Origin: Lentisphaeria bacterium
GTDB lineage: Bacteria; Verrucomicrobiota; Lentisphaeria; Victivallales; Victivallaceae
Assembly: GCA_018265615.1 (NCBI GenBank)
Contig: JABLYX010000092.1
Location: 1-14,544, forward strand
Direction: 5' to 3'
Length of the DNA stretch: 14,544 nucleotides
Shown here: piece after piece, positions 1 through 6,967 of the stretch
Numbering within the stretch: the first letter of the stretch is position 1
How the letters are laid out: the number at the start of each line of letters is the position of its first letter
Translations under genes and position numbers: made by a program
Notes under the pieces: generated by a model
What the model saw: the letters and a program-made list of their open reading frames with translations, nothing else
What the model was told of the DNA's origin: nothing
Databases searched by the model: none

Positions 1-173
1 TTTTCGAAGAGAACGGCATCAACTGGACCTACTGGAACTACCGTGAAACCACAGGCCCCGACGGCATGGCGCTCGTCGCCCAGAAGCGCGACGGCGGCGG
101 CGACTTCCCGGTCAATGCGCCGCTGCTGAAGGTGCTGACGGACGGCTGGAAGCGGAACGCTACCAGGCGCTGA
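1..173 (+). CDS. C-terminal fragment of a glycoside hydrolase, probably GH5-like cellulase family (5' truncated)
   Basis: The frame is open from base 3 to a TGA at 171-173, giving about 56 residues whose start lies outside the window. The fragment contains NGINWTYWNYRETTGPDG, followed by a VNAPLLKVLTDGW stretch. An aromatic W-x-x-W-N-Y/F segment followed by a short LL-x-VL helix is typical of the last strand and helix of the (beta/alpha)8 barrel of GH5-type cellulases and related clan GH-A enzymes. That is family knowledge; the rest of the protein is not visible, so substrate and catalytic residues cannot be judged. It converges on the minus-strand metallopeptidase gene and their 3' ends overlap by 14 bases. 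A polysaccharide-degrading enzyme fits with the sugar importer further right, but they need not be linked. Another clan GH-A family is possible. Confidence 0.6.
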   Translation, partial: FEENGINWTYWNYRETTGPDGMALVAQKRDGGGDFPVNAPLLKVLTDGWKRNATRR

Positions 174-828
174 ATTCCGGGAGGCGGTCGCGCAGGAAGC
201 GGTCGTGCTCCCGGTACTCCGGGCACATGCGTTCGACCTGCCGCCAGTAGCGGGCGGAGTGGTTCAGCTCAAGCAGGTGCGCGAGCTCGTGGACGACGAC
301 ATAGTCGACGACCGGCTCCGGCCAGAGGATCAGCCGCCAGCTGAAGTTCAGGTTGCCGTCGCGGCTGCACGAGCCCCAGCGCCCGCGCGCCCCGCCGATC
401 CGCACTTTGCCGAAGTCGAGGCGGAAGCGGCCGGCGGTGTCGCGGGCCTTGCGTTCGAGAAGCTCCGCGGCGAGCTTCCGGTAAAGGGCCTCCAGATACG
501 CCCGGACGGCGGCTTCATCGCCGGCAGGGACGTAAAAGCCCTCCTCGAACGCGAGGACCCTGCGGGTGAAATGCAGCAGGTACGGCTTGCCGAGGAACAG
601 GAATTCACCGCCCTCCGCAAACGTGAAGACCCGGCGGCGGGAAGCCGCCTGCTCGAACCGCCGGCGGAGGCGTTCGACGATATCACGGTTGTTCCCGATG
701 ATGCGGGCGATCTCCGCATCCGAAACGCGGGAAGGGGCGAGGACGACCAGCCGCCCGTCTTCGGGGCGGATCGTGAACGCGACCCGCCGCCGCCGCGCCG
801 AACGGGTGATGACCGGTGAGAGCTCCAA
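160..828 (-). CDS. YgjP-like (DUF45/COG1451) zinc metallopeptidase
   Basis: This 222-residue protein has the hallmarks of the YgjP/DUF45 family, which resembles SprT and M48 peptidases. A basic N-terminal half is followed by a RWGSCS motif at about residues 150-155, a N-F-S-W-R-L-I segment, and the zinc site HELAH at 180-184, with the third ligand probably His190 in NHS. Glu181 is the expected catalytic base. Length is close to the family norm (about 230). The start is TTG at 826-828: on the coding strand a GGGAGGA ribosome site (837-843) lies nine bases upstream, and no ATG or GTG start is available near the N-terminus. It begins 24 bases after the UPF0371 gene, so the two are probably cotranscribed. 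No signal peptide or membrane segment is seen, so it should be cytoplasmic. The physiological substrate of this family is not known to me. Confidence 0.88.
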   Translation of the reverse strand: MELSPVITRSARRRRVAFTIRPEDGRLVVLAPSRVSDAEIARIIGNNRDIVERLRRRFEQAASRRRVFTFAEGGEFLFLGKPYLLHFTRRVLAFEEGFYVPAGDEAAVRAYLEALYRKLAAELLERKARDTAGRFRLDFGKVRIGGARGRWGSCSRDGNLNFSWRLILWPEPVVDYVVVHELAHLLELNHSARYWRQVERMCPEYREHDRFLRDRLPEFSAW

Positions 829-836
829 ACGACTGT

Positions 837-843
837 TCCTCCC
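837..843 (-). promoter_or_regulatory. Ribosome binding site supporting the TTG start of the YgjP-like gene
   Basis: Read on the minus strand the site is GGGAGGA, with nine bases between its GGAGG core and the TTG codon at 826-828. It lies in the 24-base gap after the stop codon of the upstream UPF0371 gene. It decides in favour of the rare TTG start. Confidence 0.7.
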
Positions 844-852
844 GCTTCCGGC

Positions 853-2367
853 TTATTCCATGAAGAGGTTGCGGCTCGTGAACCGCGGCTCGCTTGTGAC
901 GCGGATCCCGAGTTTGCGCAATGCGAGCTCGTCGCCCGGAGTCGGCAGGTGGCTGATGTGCATCTCGCACCCGCTGAGGCGTGAGAGCTTCTTCATCGCG
1001 AGCTGCGCCGCGGGGTTCGTCGGGACGCTGACCGAGAGCGCGGTCAGCGTCTCCCCGAGGTCGAGGCTGATTCCCTTGTTCCTGTAAATTTTCTTCTTGA
1101 GCTGGCTCACTGAATCGATCACCTGCGGCGAGAGCAGGAAAAGGTCGTCCGGCAGCTTCGCGAGGATCTTGATCGCATTCAGGATGCAGCTCGAAGCCGC
1201 GTGCAGCAGCGGCGAATTCTTGCCGGTCACGATCGTGCCGTCCGGCAGTTCGAGCGCCGCGCCGCAGAAGATGTTCTCGCTGCCCTTGCCGGGCTGGTTC
1301 TCCGCCTCCTCGGCGGCGGCCCGCGCCGGGGCGACGACCTTGCGGTCGAATTCGGTGATGCCGAGATCGTCCATCAGGAGCTTCACGCGCTCGGAGGCGT
1401 CCTTGTCGGCGTTGCCGAGCGCATGGGCGCACATGTACTGGAAGTAGCGGCGGATGATCTCCTGCGTCGACGCCTGGCGGCAGACTTCATCGTCGGTGAT
1501 CGCGAACCCGACCCGGTTGACCCCCATGTCGGTCGGCGATCTGTAGAGCTGCTCCGGCGGCATGATGCGCGCGCAGATCCGCTTCACGATCGGGAAGACT
1601 TCGAGGTCGCGGTTGTAGTTGATGACCGTTTCGCCGTATGCTTCGAGGTGGAACGAATCGACCATGTTGATGTCGCCGAGGTCCGCGGTCGCGGCTTCAT
1701 AGGCGATGTTGACCGGGTGCGCGAGCGGCAGGTTCCAGACCGGGAAGGTTTCGAACTTCGCGTATCCGGCCCGTATGCCGCGCTGGAACTCGTGGTAGAC
1801 CTGCGACAGGCAGGTCGCCATTTTGCCGGAATTCGCGCCGGGGCCGGTCACGACGACGATCGGCTTTTCGGTTTCGATATATTCGTTCGAGCCGTAGCCG
1901 CGCGGACTCACGATCGTGTCGAGGTCGGTCGGATACCCCTCGATCGGATGGTGGGTGTAGACCCGGATATTGCGGCGCGCAAGCTTGTTGATGAACGTCC
2001 TGACGGCCGGCTGCTCCTGGTAGCGGGTCACGACGACCGCCTTCACGTCGAGCCCCCAGTCGCGGAGGTCGTCGATGGTGCGCATGGTGTCGGTGTCGTA
2101 TGCGAGGCCGAAGTCCGCGCGCATTTTCTTTTTTTCGATGTCGCCCGCGAAGATGCAGATCACGATGTCGATTTTGTCCTTCATGCGCTGGAGCAGCTTG
2201 ATCTTCGTGTCGGGATCGAATCCGGGCAGCACGCGGGCCGCATGGAAATCGCACAGGAGTTTTCCGCCGAATTCGAGGTACAGTTTATCATCGAACTTGC
2301 CGGCCCGCTCGAGAATGGCCTGGGATTGTTCATTCAGATATTTTTCGCTGTCGAATCCGGATTTCAT
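853..2367 (-). CDS. UPF0371/DUF1846 domain-containing protein
   Basis: The 504-residue product matches the UPF0371 (DUF1846) family along its length, including a typical N-terminus (K-x-G-F-D-x-x-K-Y-L-x-x-Q-S). Further conserved stretches are RADFGLAYDTDTMR (about 83-96), YTHHPIEGYPTDLD (137-150), SPRGYGSNEYIET (154-166) and VTGPGANSGKMATCLSQVYHE (173-193). The glycine-rich GPGANSGK segment looks like a nucleotide or phosphate-binding loop but is not a canonical Walker A. No signal peptide or membrane segment is visible, so it is likely a soluble cytoplasmic protein. Members are about 490-505 residues, so this one is full length; the biochemical function is not established to my knowledge. 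The ATG at 2365-2367 has a strong AAAGGAG site four bases upstream (2372-2378). It is the first gene of a probable two-gene operon with the metallopeptidase. Confidence 0.93.
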   Translation of the reverse strand: MKSGFDSEKYLNEQSQAILERAGKFDDKLYLEFGGKLLCDFHAARVLPGFDPDTKIKLLQRMKDKIDIVICIFAGDIEKKKMRADFGLAYDTDTMRTIDDLRDWGLDVKAVVVTRYQEQPAVRTFINKLARRNIRVYTHHPIEGYPTDLDTIVSPRGYGSNEYIETEKPIVVVTGPGANSGKMATCLSQVYHEFQRGIRAGYAKFETFPVWNLPLAHPVNIAYEAATADLGDINMVDSFHLEAYGETVINYNRDLEVFPIVKRICARIMPPEQLYRSPTDMGVNRVGFAITDDEVCRQASTQEIIRRYFQYMCAHALGNADKDASERVKLLMDDLGITEFDRKVVAPARAAAEEAENQPGKGSENIFCGAALELPDGTIVTGKNSPLLHAASSCILNAIKILAKLPDDLFLLSPQVIDSVSQLKKKIYRNKGISLDLGETLTALSVSVPTNPAAQLAMKKLSRLSGCEMHISHLPTPGDELALRKLGIRVTSEPRFTSRNLFME

Positions 2368-2444
2368 AAAACTCCTTTACAGTCAGTTGGTTCGGGTGGG
2401 TTACTGTCAAGCGAGCCGCCGCCCTGCGGCAAACACAGGGATAT

Positions 2445-2473
2445 AATATACCGTTCCCGGAGGGCCAAAGCAA
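2445..2473 (-). promoter_or_regulatory. Probable sigma70 promoter for the UPF0371-ygjP-like operon
   Basis: On the minus strand a -35 TTGCTT (2468-2473) is followed after exactly 17 bases by a -10 TATATT (2445-2450). The predicted start is near 2438, leaving a leader of about 70 bases before the ATG at 2367. The -10 sits in the near-palindromic block ATATAATATA (2441-2450), which also holds a perfect TATAAT on the plus strand (2442-2447), so it may fire both ways. Confidence 0.6.
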
Positions 2474-2539
2474 GGGAGGAATGGACAAAATATCGGATTT
2501 TGCGGATCGGCTGCAACCGGGAGTTTCGGGGCGGCGGCC

Positions 2540-2579
2540 GGGAACGGGGAGGGATTTGCCCTCCCCGTTCCCTCTTTAT
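2540..2579 (+). terminator. Perfect 14-bp hairpin with weak T tract; terminator-like, role unclear
   Basis: The left arm 2540-2553 (GGGAACGGGGAGGG) and right arm 2559-2572 are perfect complements around the five-base loop ATTTG. TCTTTATA follows on the plus strand (2573-2580), a weak U tract. On the minus strand no T run follows. No annotated plus-strand gene ends upstream, so it is not an ordinary gene-end terminator. It may end a short divergent RNA started near 2454, or block readthrough into the transporter operon. Confidence 0.5.
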
Positions 2580-2682
2580 AAATTAGGAATGCGGAAAGCC
2601 GGCGGGTGCGGCACGGGAGGGCGGCGCATCTTCCGCCGGGAAAACGGCAGGGAATTTGTTATGAAAAAATCGGCGGTGAGGG

Positions 2683-2711
2683 TTGAATTTTCAGGGTTTC
2701 CGGTGTATTTT
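2683..2711 (+). promoter_or_regulatory. Probable sigma70 promoter for the sugar ABC transporter operon
   Basis: A -35 TTGAAT (2683-2688) and -10 TATTTT (2706-2711) are separated by exactly 17 bases. The predicted start is near 2718, giving a leader of about 55 bases before the ATG at 2773. The sequence just before that ATG (CTCCCCCTGAA) has no good Shine-Dalgarno match, so translation initiation may be weak or use the upstream AGAAAG. Confidence 0.55.
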
Positions 2712-2730
2712 GCAGGCATGTTTCTTCAGA

Positions 2731-2750
2731 TTGTTCAAAAAACCTAACAA
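2731..2750. promoter_or_regulatory. Possible operator: TTGTT-N10-AACAA inverted repeat
   Basis: The half-sites TTGTT (2731-2735) and AACAA (2746-2750) are exact complements separated by ten bases, at about +13 to +32 of the predicted transporter transcript. The position suits a repressor site. The half-sites are short and A/T-rich, so chance is quite possible, and no regulator gene is in the window. Confidence 0.25.
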
Positions 2751-2772
2751 ATAGAAAGAATCTCCCCCTGAA

Positions 2773-4413
2773 ATGAAAAAACTATTTGTGACGATTCTGT
2801 TGCTGCTCGTGGCCGCGTCGTTTTACACGATGTATACCGGACGCGACCGGAGCTCGGACGTGCCGGTGATCACCTGGCGCACCGATGCGAATCCCCAGCG
2901 TGAAGAACAGATCATGCTGTTTCGCGAATGGCTCGTGGAAAAGGGGCATGTCCAGAAGGATAAGAACGGCAAGGTCGTGAACTATACCGAGGAGGAGGCC
3001 GCCGCCCTGAACAAGGCGTACGGAACGGCCGGCAACCCGCTCAAGCCCGGCGATCCGCACTATGTGAAGCCGGGGACCCCGAAGCCGAACGGCGATGTGC
3101 AGCTTGAAACCGCGAACAACCAGAGTACGCTCATCCAGGCGGTATCCGGCATGGCGGGCGACGTGTTCGATACTGCCGACGTGCTCGGGTATTCGCAGCT
3201 CGGCGTCGCGATGGACATCACGGAGGATGCGAAGAAGAACGGCTACGGGCTCGACAGCACCTATCCCGGCATGGCCGGGCTGCTGAACGGCATGGACGGC
3301 AGACAGTATGCCTATCCCTGCAACGGTTCGAGCGTGGCGATGTGGATCAACCTCTCGACGCTCGAAAAGCACGGCTTCAGCCGTCCGCCGGTCGAATGGA
3401 CCCCGGAGGAGTTCGAGAAGATGGCGATCGAATATGTCAAAAAGGCGAACGAAGGGTTGCCGCGCCAGGAGTATTTTTATCTGCAGGCGCTCGACAGCGG
3501 CTGGGGCGTGAGCATGGCGAGCTGCATCGCCCGCAGCAAGGGGTGGGACATCTACAACGAGACCCTGACCCGCAGCATCGCGAACAACGACGCGCTGAAG
3601 CAGGCGATCGCAACCTTCCACAAGTGGACCTACGTCGACCGCATCGCCCCGACCGCGGCGGATGTCGCCTCCATGAACACCGATGCGGGCTACGGCGGCG
3701 CGGACTACTCCAACTTCATCTCCGGCAAATATGCGATGATCGTCATGGGGCGTTACTGCCTGATCCGCTTCCGCGAGGTCCAGCAGGACCGGGACATGAA
3801 GATCCAGTTCGCCGTGAGCCAGCTGCCGATGTACGGCTACAAGAACCATCCGCTCGGCGTGCGCGCCGCCATGCCGTATCGCGGCAGCAAACAGCCGGAG
3901 CTCGTGAAGCTCTTCCTCGAGTTCCTCGCGAGCAAGCCGTACAACCAGTATATCGTGGAGTTCGCCGACGGCCTGCCGCCGAATCCGGAATCGGTCAGCG
4001 CCGAGATGAAGGCGATCGGGACGGAGCGGCCGAACGAACGCGACAGCAGCGAGCTGGAGTTCACCTGGGCGCGCACGATCGGGCTGCCCGGCTCCTACAG
4101 CCCGTATGTGAAGACGGGCTCCACGAACTGGCTCCAGAACGGCATCAACCGCTTCTTCAATGACCGCTCCACGCTCGATGAAACGCTGAAGTATATCGAG
4201 ACGCGTTACAACAACGAAATCGAGATCTCGAAACAGGCGAATCCCGCGATGATGGAGCGCTGGAAGGAAGACTGGGCGCTCCAGCAGAAAATCGATGCGT
4301 ACAAGAAAGAAGGAAAGAAGATTCCCGTCGAGTGGATCAAGAATCCTTTCTATGTGAAATATTATCGTGACAGGGGGATGCTCGATGAAAGCAATGCGGG
4401 AGGCGTCAGGTAA
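2773..4413 (+). CDS. Extracellular solute-binding protein of a sugar ABC importer (family 1, MalE/UgpB-like)
   Basis: The 546-residue protein would bind a carbohydrate outside the inner membrane and deliver it to the two permeases encoded directly downstream. The N-terminus (MKK, then hydrophobic residues about 4-20) is a signal or anchor sequence. It has no lipobox cysteine, so it is not a typical lipoprotein and could be periplasmic or membrane-anchored. The start of the fold (VPVITWRTDANP, about 30-41) and the QAVSGMAGDVFDT segment match the family 1 pattern. Between them lies an extra lysine- and proline-rich stretch of about 60 residues (about 57-118, including GNPLKPGDPHYVKPGTPKP) that typical members lack. 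The tail is also long and rich in K, E and W, making it larger than the usual 400-450 residues. Its stop is three bases before the next ATG. The ligand cannot be told from sequence. Confidence 0.88.
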   Translation: MKKLFVTILLLLVAASFYTMYTGRDRSSDVPVITWRTDANPQREEQIMLFREWLVEKGHVQKDKNGKVVNYTEEEAAALNKAYGTAGNPLKPGDPHYVKPGTPKPNGDVQLETANNQSTLIQAVSGMAGDVFDTADVLGYSQLGVAMDITEDAKKNGYGLDSTYPGMAGLLNGMDGRQYAYPCNGSSVAMWINLSTLEKHGFSRPPVEWTPEEFEKMAIEYVKKANEGLPRQEYFYLQALDSGWGVSMASCIARSKGWDIYNETLTRSIANNDALKQAIATFHKWTYVDRIAPTAADVASMNTDAGYGGADYSNFISGKYAMIVMGRYCLIRFREVQQDRDMKIQFAVSQLPMYGYKNHPLGVRAAMPYRGSKQPELVKLFLEFLASKPYNQYIVEFADGLPPNPESVSAEMKAIGTERPNERDSSELEFTWARTIGLPGSYSPYVKTGSTNWLQNGINRFFNDRSTLDETLKYIETRYNNEIEISKQANPAMMERWKEDWALQQKIDAYKKEGKKIPVEWIKNPFYVKYYRDRGMLDESNAGGVR

Positions 4414-4416
4414 AAA

Positions 4417-5970
4417 ATGGCAATGACTAAGAAAGATGTCAAGGACCTGGCGATCGGGGTCAGCTTCCTGCTGCCGAACATTCTCGGCTTCCTGTCGTTC
4501 ACGGTTATTCCGCTCGTCATGAGCATCTACATGGCGTTCACGGACTGGAATCTGGAAATGCACAACTATTTCCGTTCCGAGCCGATCAGCTTCGTCTGGT
4601 TCGACAACTTCGCCAAGCTCTTCTCCGACCCGGATTTTCCGCAGTATTTCGGTAATACGTTCTTCATGATGATCGGCATCCCGTTCGGCGTGGCGGGCAG
4701 CCTGGTGGCGGCGCTGCTGCTGAACATGGATTTCGTGAAGGGCGACGGAAAAAAGCGGCTCACGGTCACGATGATCCTGACCGCCGTGATGGTGGCCTGC
4801 TTCGGACTTCTCGCGGTTCTCGGCCTCGGCGGGACCGGCATGACGATCCTGCTGGTCTCCCTCGTCGGCGGAGTGCTGATTCTCGGTTCGGTCGGCGGCA
4901 AGACGGTTTACCGCACGCTCTTTTACTTCCCGTACTTCACGGCGGGCGTGGCGACCTTCATCCTCTGGAAGAAGCTCTACAACCCGCTGAACGGGCCGAT
5001 CAACAACGCGCTGCGCCCGCTGCTCGACGCCCTGACGCCGGTCGCGGTCATGATCAGCCCCGCCTGCGAGGCGATCGGCATCGTGCTGCTGGTGATTGCC
5101 GGGCTCTTCTTTCTGCACATGGTCCGGCGCAAGCTGCGGCTCTGGCGCGACGGCGAATCGGGCAACACGAGCATCTGGCTGGCGATGATCCTCTCTTCGC
5201 TGCCGCTCATCCTTGCCTGGAAATGGGTCGCCCCGACCTGGATTTATATCGCAGGGAAGAGCGGCGGGGAGCCCTCGCTGCTGAGCCGCGACGCAAACTG
5301 GGTGCTGCTCCTGATGCTGGTGTTCCTCGGCATCGGGTGGGGAAGGTTCCTCTACAATTACTTCATTGCCAGGCGCAAATACAACTGCACCACCGACCGG
5401 GGCATCGGCGACTCCGCGATCGTGGACGGCTCCGCGATGGTGCTGAACATGGCGCTGGTCGGGCTCTGCTGCGTCTTCTGGATGCTGCCGGAGATGGCTT
5501 CCGCCGAAGAGGGGCTCACGCCGCCGATGTGGATCTCGGATTATTACTGGGCCAAGCCTTCGCTGCTCATCATGGGATTCTGGGGCGCGATCGGCTCGAA
5601 TAACATGCTTCTTTACCTCGCCGGGCTCTCCGGCGTGCCGCAGGAGCTCTACGAGGCGGCCGACATCGACGGCGCGAGCCCGTGGCAGCGCTTCTGGCAC
5701 ATCACCTGGCCGCAGCTTTCGAACGTGACGTTCTTCATCATGATCATGGCGGTCATCGGCGGTCTGCAGGGCGGCTTCGACATGGCGCGCGTGATGACTG
5801 AGGGCGGCCCCGCCGGGTCGACCACGACGCTGGCCTACTACATTTACACGCAGGGCTTCGGTACGGGGCGCCTCGGCTACGCTTCGGCGGTGTCGTGGCT
5901 GCTGTTCCTCATGGTCTTCCTTGTGACCATGTTCAACTGGAAGTTCGGCAACCGTTACACGAACGAGTAA
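4417..5970 (+). CDS. Enlarged MalF/UgpA-type sugar ABC transporter permease
   Basis: This inner-membrane permease is 517 residues long, against about 290-310 for UgpA-like proteins. The core pieces are recognisable: an N-terminal membrane helix with LLPNILGF (18-25), the FRTLFYLPY-like segment YRTLFYFPYFTAGVA (165-179), and the cytoplasmic EAA loop at 413-432 (EAADIDGA ... ITWP), which docks on the ATPase. Typical late motifs (TEGGPAGSTTTLAYYIY, 461-477) follow. Two insertions interrupt the core: about residues 104-162 with two predicted membrane helices (117-135, 141-159), and about 198-372 with about four more (219-237, 252-270, 294-315, 339-358). The result is about 12 helices instead of six. 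The reading frame is continuous, so this is not a frameshift artefact. It starts three bases after the binding-protein stop. A GGGAGG about 13 bases upstream could serve as ribosome site, and an in-frame ATG at 4423 is an alternative start. Confidence 0.88.
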   Translation: MAMTKKDVKDLAIGVSFLLPNILGFLSFTVIPLVMSIYMAFTDWNLEMHNYFRSEPISFVWFDNFAKLFSDPDFPQYFGNTFFMMIGIPFGVAGSLVAALLLNMDFVKGDGKKRLTVTMILTAVMVACFGLLAVLGLGGTGMTILLVSLVGGVLILGSVGGKTVYRTLFYFPYFTAGVATFILWKKLYNPLNGPINNALRPLLDALTPVAVMISPACEAIGIVLLVIAGLFFLHMVRRKLRLWRDGESGNTSIWLAMILSSLPLILAWKWVAPTWIYIAGKSGGEPSLLSRDANWVLLLMLVFLGIGWGRFLYNYFIARRKYNCTTDRGIGDSAIVDGSAMVLNMALVGLCCVFWMLPEMASAEEGLTPPMWISDYYWAKPSLLIMGFWGAIGSNNMLLYLAGLSGVPQELYEAADIDGASPWQRFWHITWPQLSNVTFFIMIMAVIGGLQGGFDMARVMTEGGPAGSTTTLAYYIYTQGFGTGRLGYASAVSWLLFLMVFLVTMFNWKFGNRYTNE

Positions 5971-5986
5971 GGAAGGCTACTCTATC

Positions 5987-6829
5987 ATGCAGGAAAAAAA
6001 TAAATTCTGGGGCGGTTTCGCCAAACTGGTCACTTTGAATGTCGTTCTGACCCTGATGGCGGTGATGCTCGTGCTGCCGTTCACATGGATGATTCTCGCG
6101 AGCCTGAAAGTGCTCGATGAAATCGGCTACGATTCGTGGCTGCCGAAGGTGTGCCAATGGCACAACTACAAGGACGTGTTCACGATGAAGGGCATCTTCT
6201 TCGGGCGGTGGTACTGGAACACGGTGTTCGTTTCGTGCTGGATCACTTTCCTTCAGGTGTTCACCAGCAGTCTCGCGGCATTCAGCTTTTCGCGGCTGCG
6301 CTGGAAAGGGCGCGACAAGGTCTTCTTCCTCTATTTGGCGACGATGATGCTGCCGGGGCTTGTGATGATGATCCCGAACTACCAGAACATGATTCTGCTG
6401 GGGCTGGTCGATTCGTACACAGGCCTGATCCTCCCGGCCGCGTTTTCGGCTTTCGGGACGTTCCTGATGCGCCAGTTCATGATGAACATCCCGAAGTCGC
6501 TCGACGAGGCGGCCGAGATCGACGGCGCGACAAAGTGGCAGCTCTACTGGGACGTCGTGCTGCCGTTGGCGCGTCCGGCGCTCGTGACGCTGACGATCTT
6601 CACCTTCATCGGCAGCTACAACAACCTTTTCTGGCCGTTGGTGCTGATGAAGACGCCGGACAAGTACACGCTGCCGATCGGCATGCTCTCGTTCCAGTCG
6701 TCGCAGGGGCAGCAGACGAACCTGCTGATGGCGGCGGTCGCGATGAGCGTCATTCCGATGATCGTGATTTTCGTCCTCATGCAGAAGCAGCTCGTAAAGG
6801 GCATCATGCTCGGCGGGGTGAAGGGCTGA
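5987..6829 (+). CDS. MalG/AraQ-type carbohydrate ABC transporter permease
   Basis: The 280-residue protein is of normal size for the second permease of CUT1 sugar importers and would form the channel with the enlarged permease encoded just upstream. Visible features are an N-terminal helix (about 18-40) ending in the usual FTWMILASLK, the SSLAAFSFSRLRWKGRD loop (94-110), MMLPGLVMMIPNY (120-132), and a complete EAA loop at 174-193 (EAAEIDGA ... VVLP). The C-terminal QKQLVKGIMLGGVKG is the standard MalG-type ending. The start is ATG 5987 with an AAGGAAGG site (5968-5975) about 11 bases upstream, 16 bases after the previous stop. It is the last gene of the operon and is followed by a strong terminator. 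The ATP-binding subunit is not encoded here, so a shared MsmX/UgpC-like ATPase elsewhere is inferred. Confidence 0.95.
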   Translation: MQEKNKFWGGFAKLVTLNVVLTLMAVMLVLPFTWMILASLKVLDEIGYDSWLPKVCQWHNYKDVFTMKGIFFGRWYWNTVFVSCWITFLQVFTSSLAAFSFSRLRWKGRDKVFFLYLATMMLPGLVMMIPNYQNMILLGLVDSYTGLILPAAFSAFGTFLMRQFMMNIPKSLDEAAEIDGATKWQLYWDVVLPLARPALVTLTIFTFIGSYNNLFWPLVLMKTPDKYTLPIGMLSFQSSQGQQTNLLMAAVAMSVIPMIVIFVLMQKQLVKGIMLGGVKG

Positions 6830-6846
6830 ACGGAACGGAATTCCTG

Positions 6847-6876
6847 AAGCGGCGGAGTTCTCCCGCCGCTTTTTTT
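6847..6876 (+). terminator. Rho-independent terminator of the ABC transporter operon
   Basis: The arms AAGCGGCGG (6847-6855) and CCGCCGCTT (6863-6871) pair perfectly around a seven-base loop and run into seven Ts (6870-6876). The hairpin lies 17 bases after the last permease gene and just before the next promoter. Confidence 0.92.
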
Positions 6877-6898
6877 CTGCCGATTTCCGCTTCCTGAT

Positions 6899-6927
6899 TT
6901 GCAAAAGCGCAGCCTGTGCGGTATAAT
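6899..6927 (+). promoter_or_regulatory. Strong sigma70 promoter for the secreted-protein gene
   Basis: A -35 TTGCAA (6899-6904) and a consensus -10 TATAAT (6922-6927) are separated by 17 bases. The predicted start is near 6934, about 34 bases before the chosen ATG. This rules out the longest possible reading frame (from 6899), whose start would lie within the promoter. Confidence 0.8.
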
Positions 6928-6967
6928 TGAAAAGCCGTATGTTTTGAAACATTCCATGGAGGTTATG

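Larger units (their letters stand above)
2368..2772. other. Divergent intergenic region between the UPF0371 and ABC transporter operons
   Basis: This 405-base stretch separates divergent genes. It contains a minus-strand promoter (2445-2473), a perfect hairpin (2540-2572), a plus-strand promoter (2683-2711) and a small inverted repeat (2731-2750). An 88-codon plus-strand frame (2481-2747) crosses it, but it has no convincing ribosome site or protein-like composition and overlaps these regulatory elements. I do not call it a gene. Confidence 0.7.

Noticed and set aside
1201..2586. 461-codon plus-strand frame opposite the UPF0371 gene
   Set aside because: It is antisense to a confidently assigned conserved gene, shows Asp/Val/Arg/His-rich shadow composition, and crosses the divergent promoter and hairpin.
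2481..2747. 88-codon plus-strand frame before the transporter operon
   Set aside because: It overlaps the perfect hairpin and the operon promoter, lacks a good ribosome site, and its product has no protein-like pattern.
2782..5700. 972-codon minus-strand frame opposite the transporter genes
   Set aside because: It lies antisense to two well-supported genes, is rich in Arg, His and Asp as expected for the opposite strand of GC-rich coding DNA, and has no family features.
6899..6967. N-terminal extension of the secreted protein to the upstream start
   Set aside because: The extension would begin within the -35 element of a consensus promoter, upstream of its predicted transcript start, and would bury the signal peptide. 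The internal ATG has a GGAGG site and leaves a normal signal peptide.
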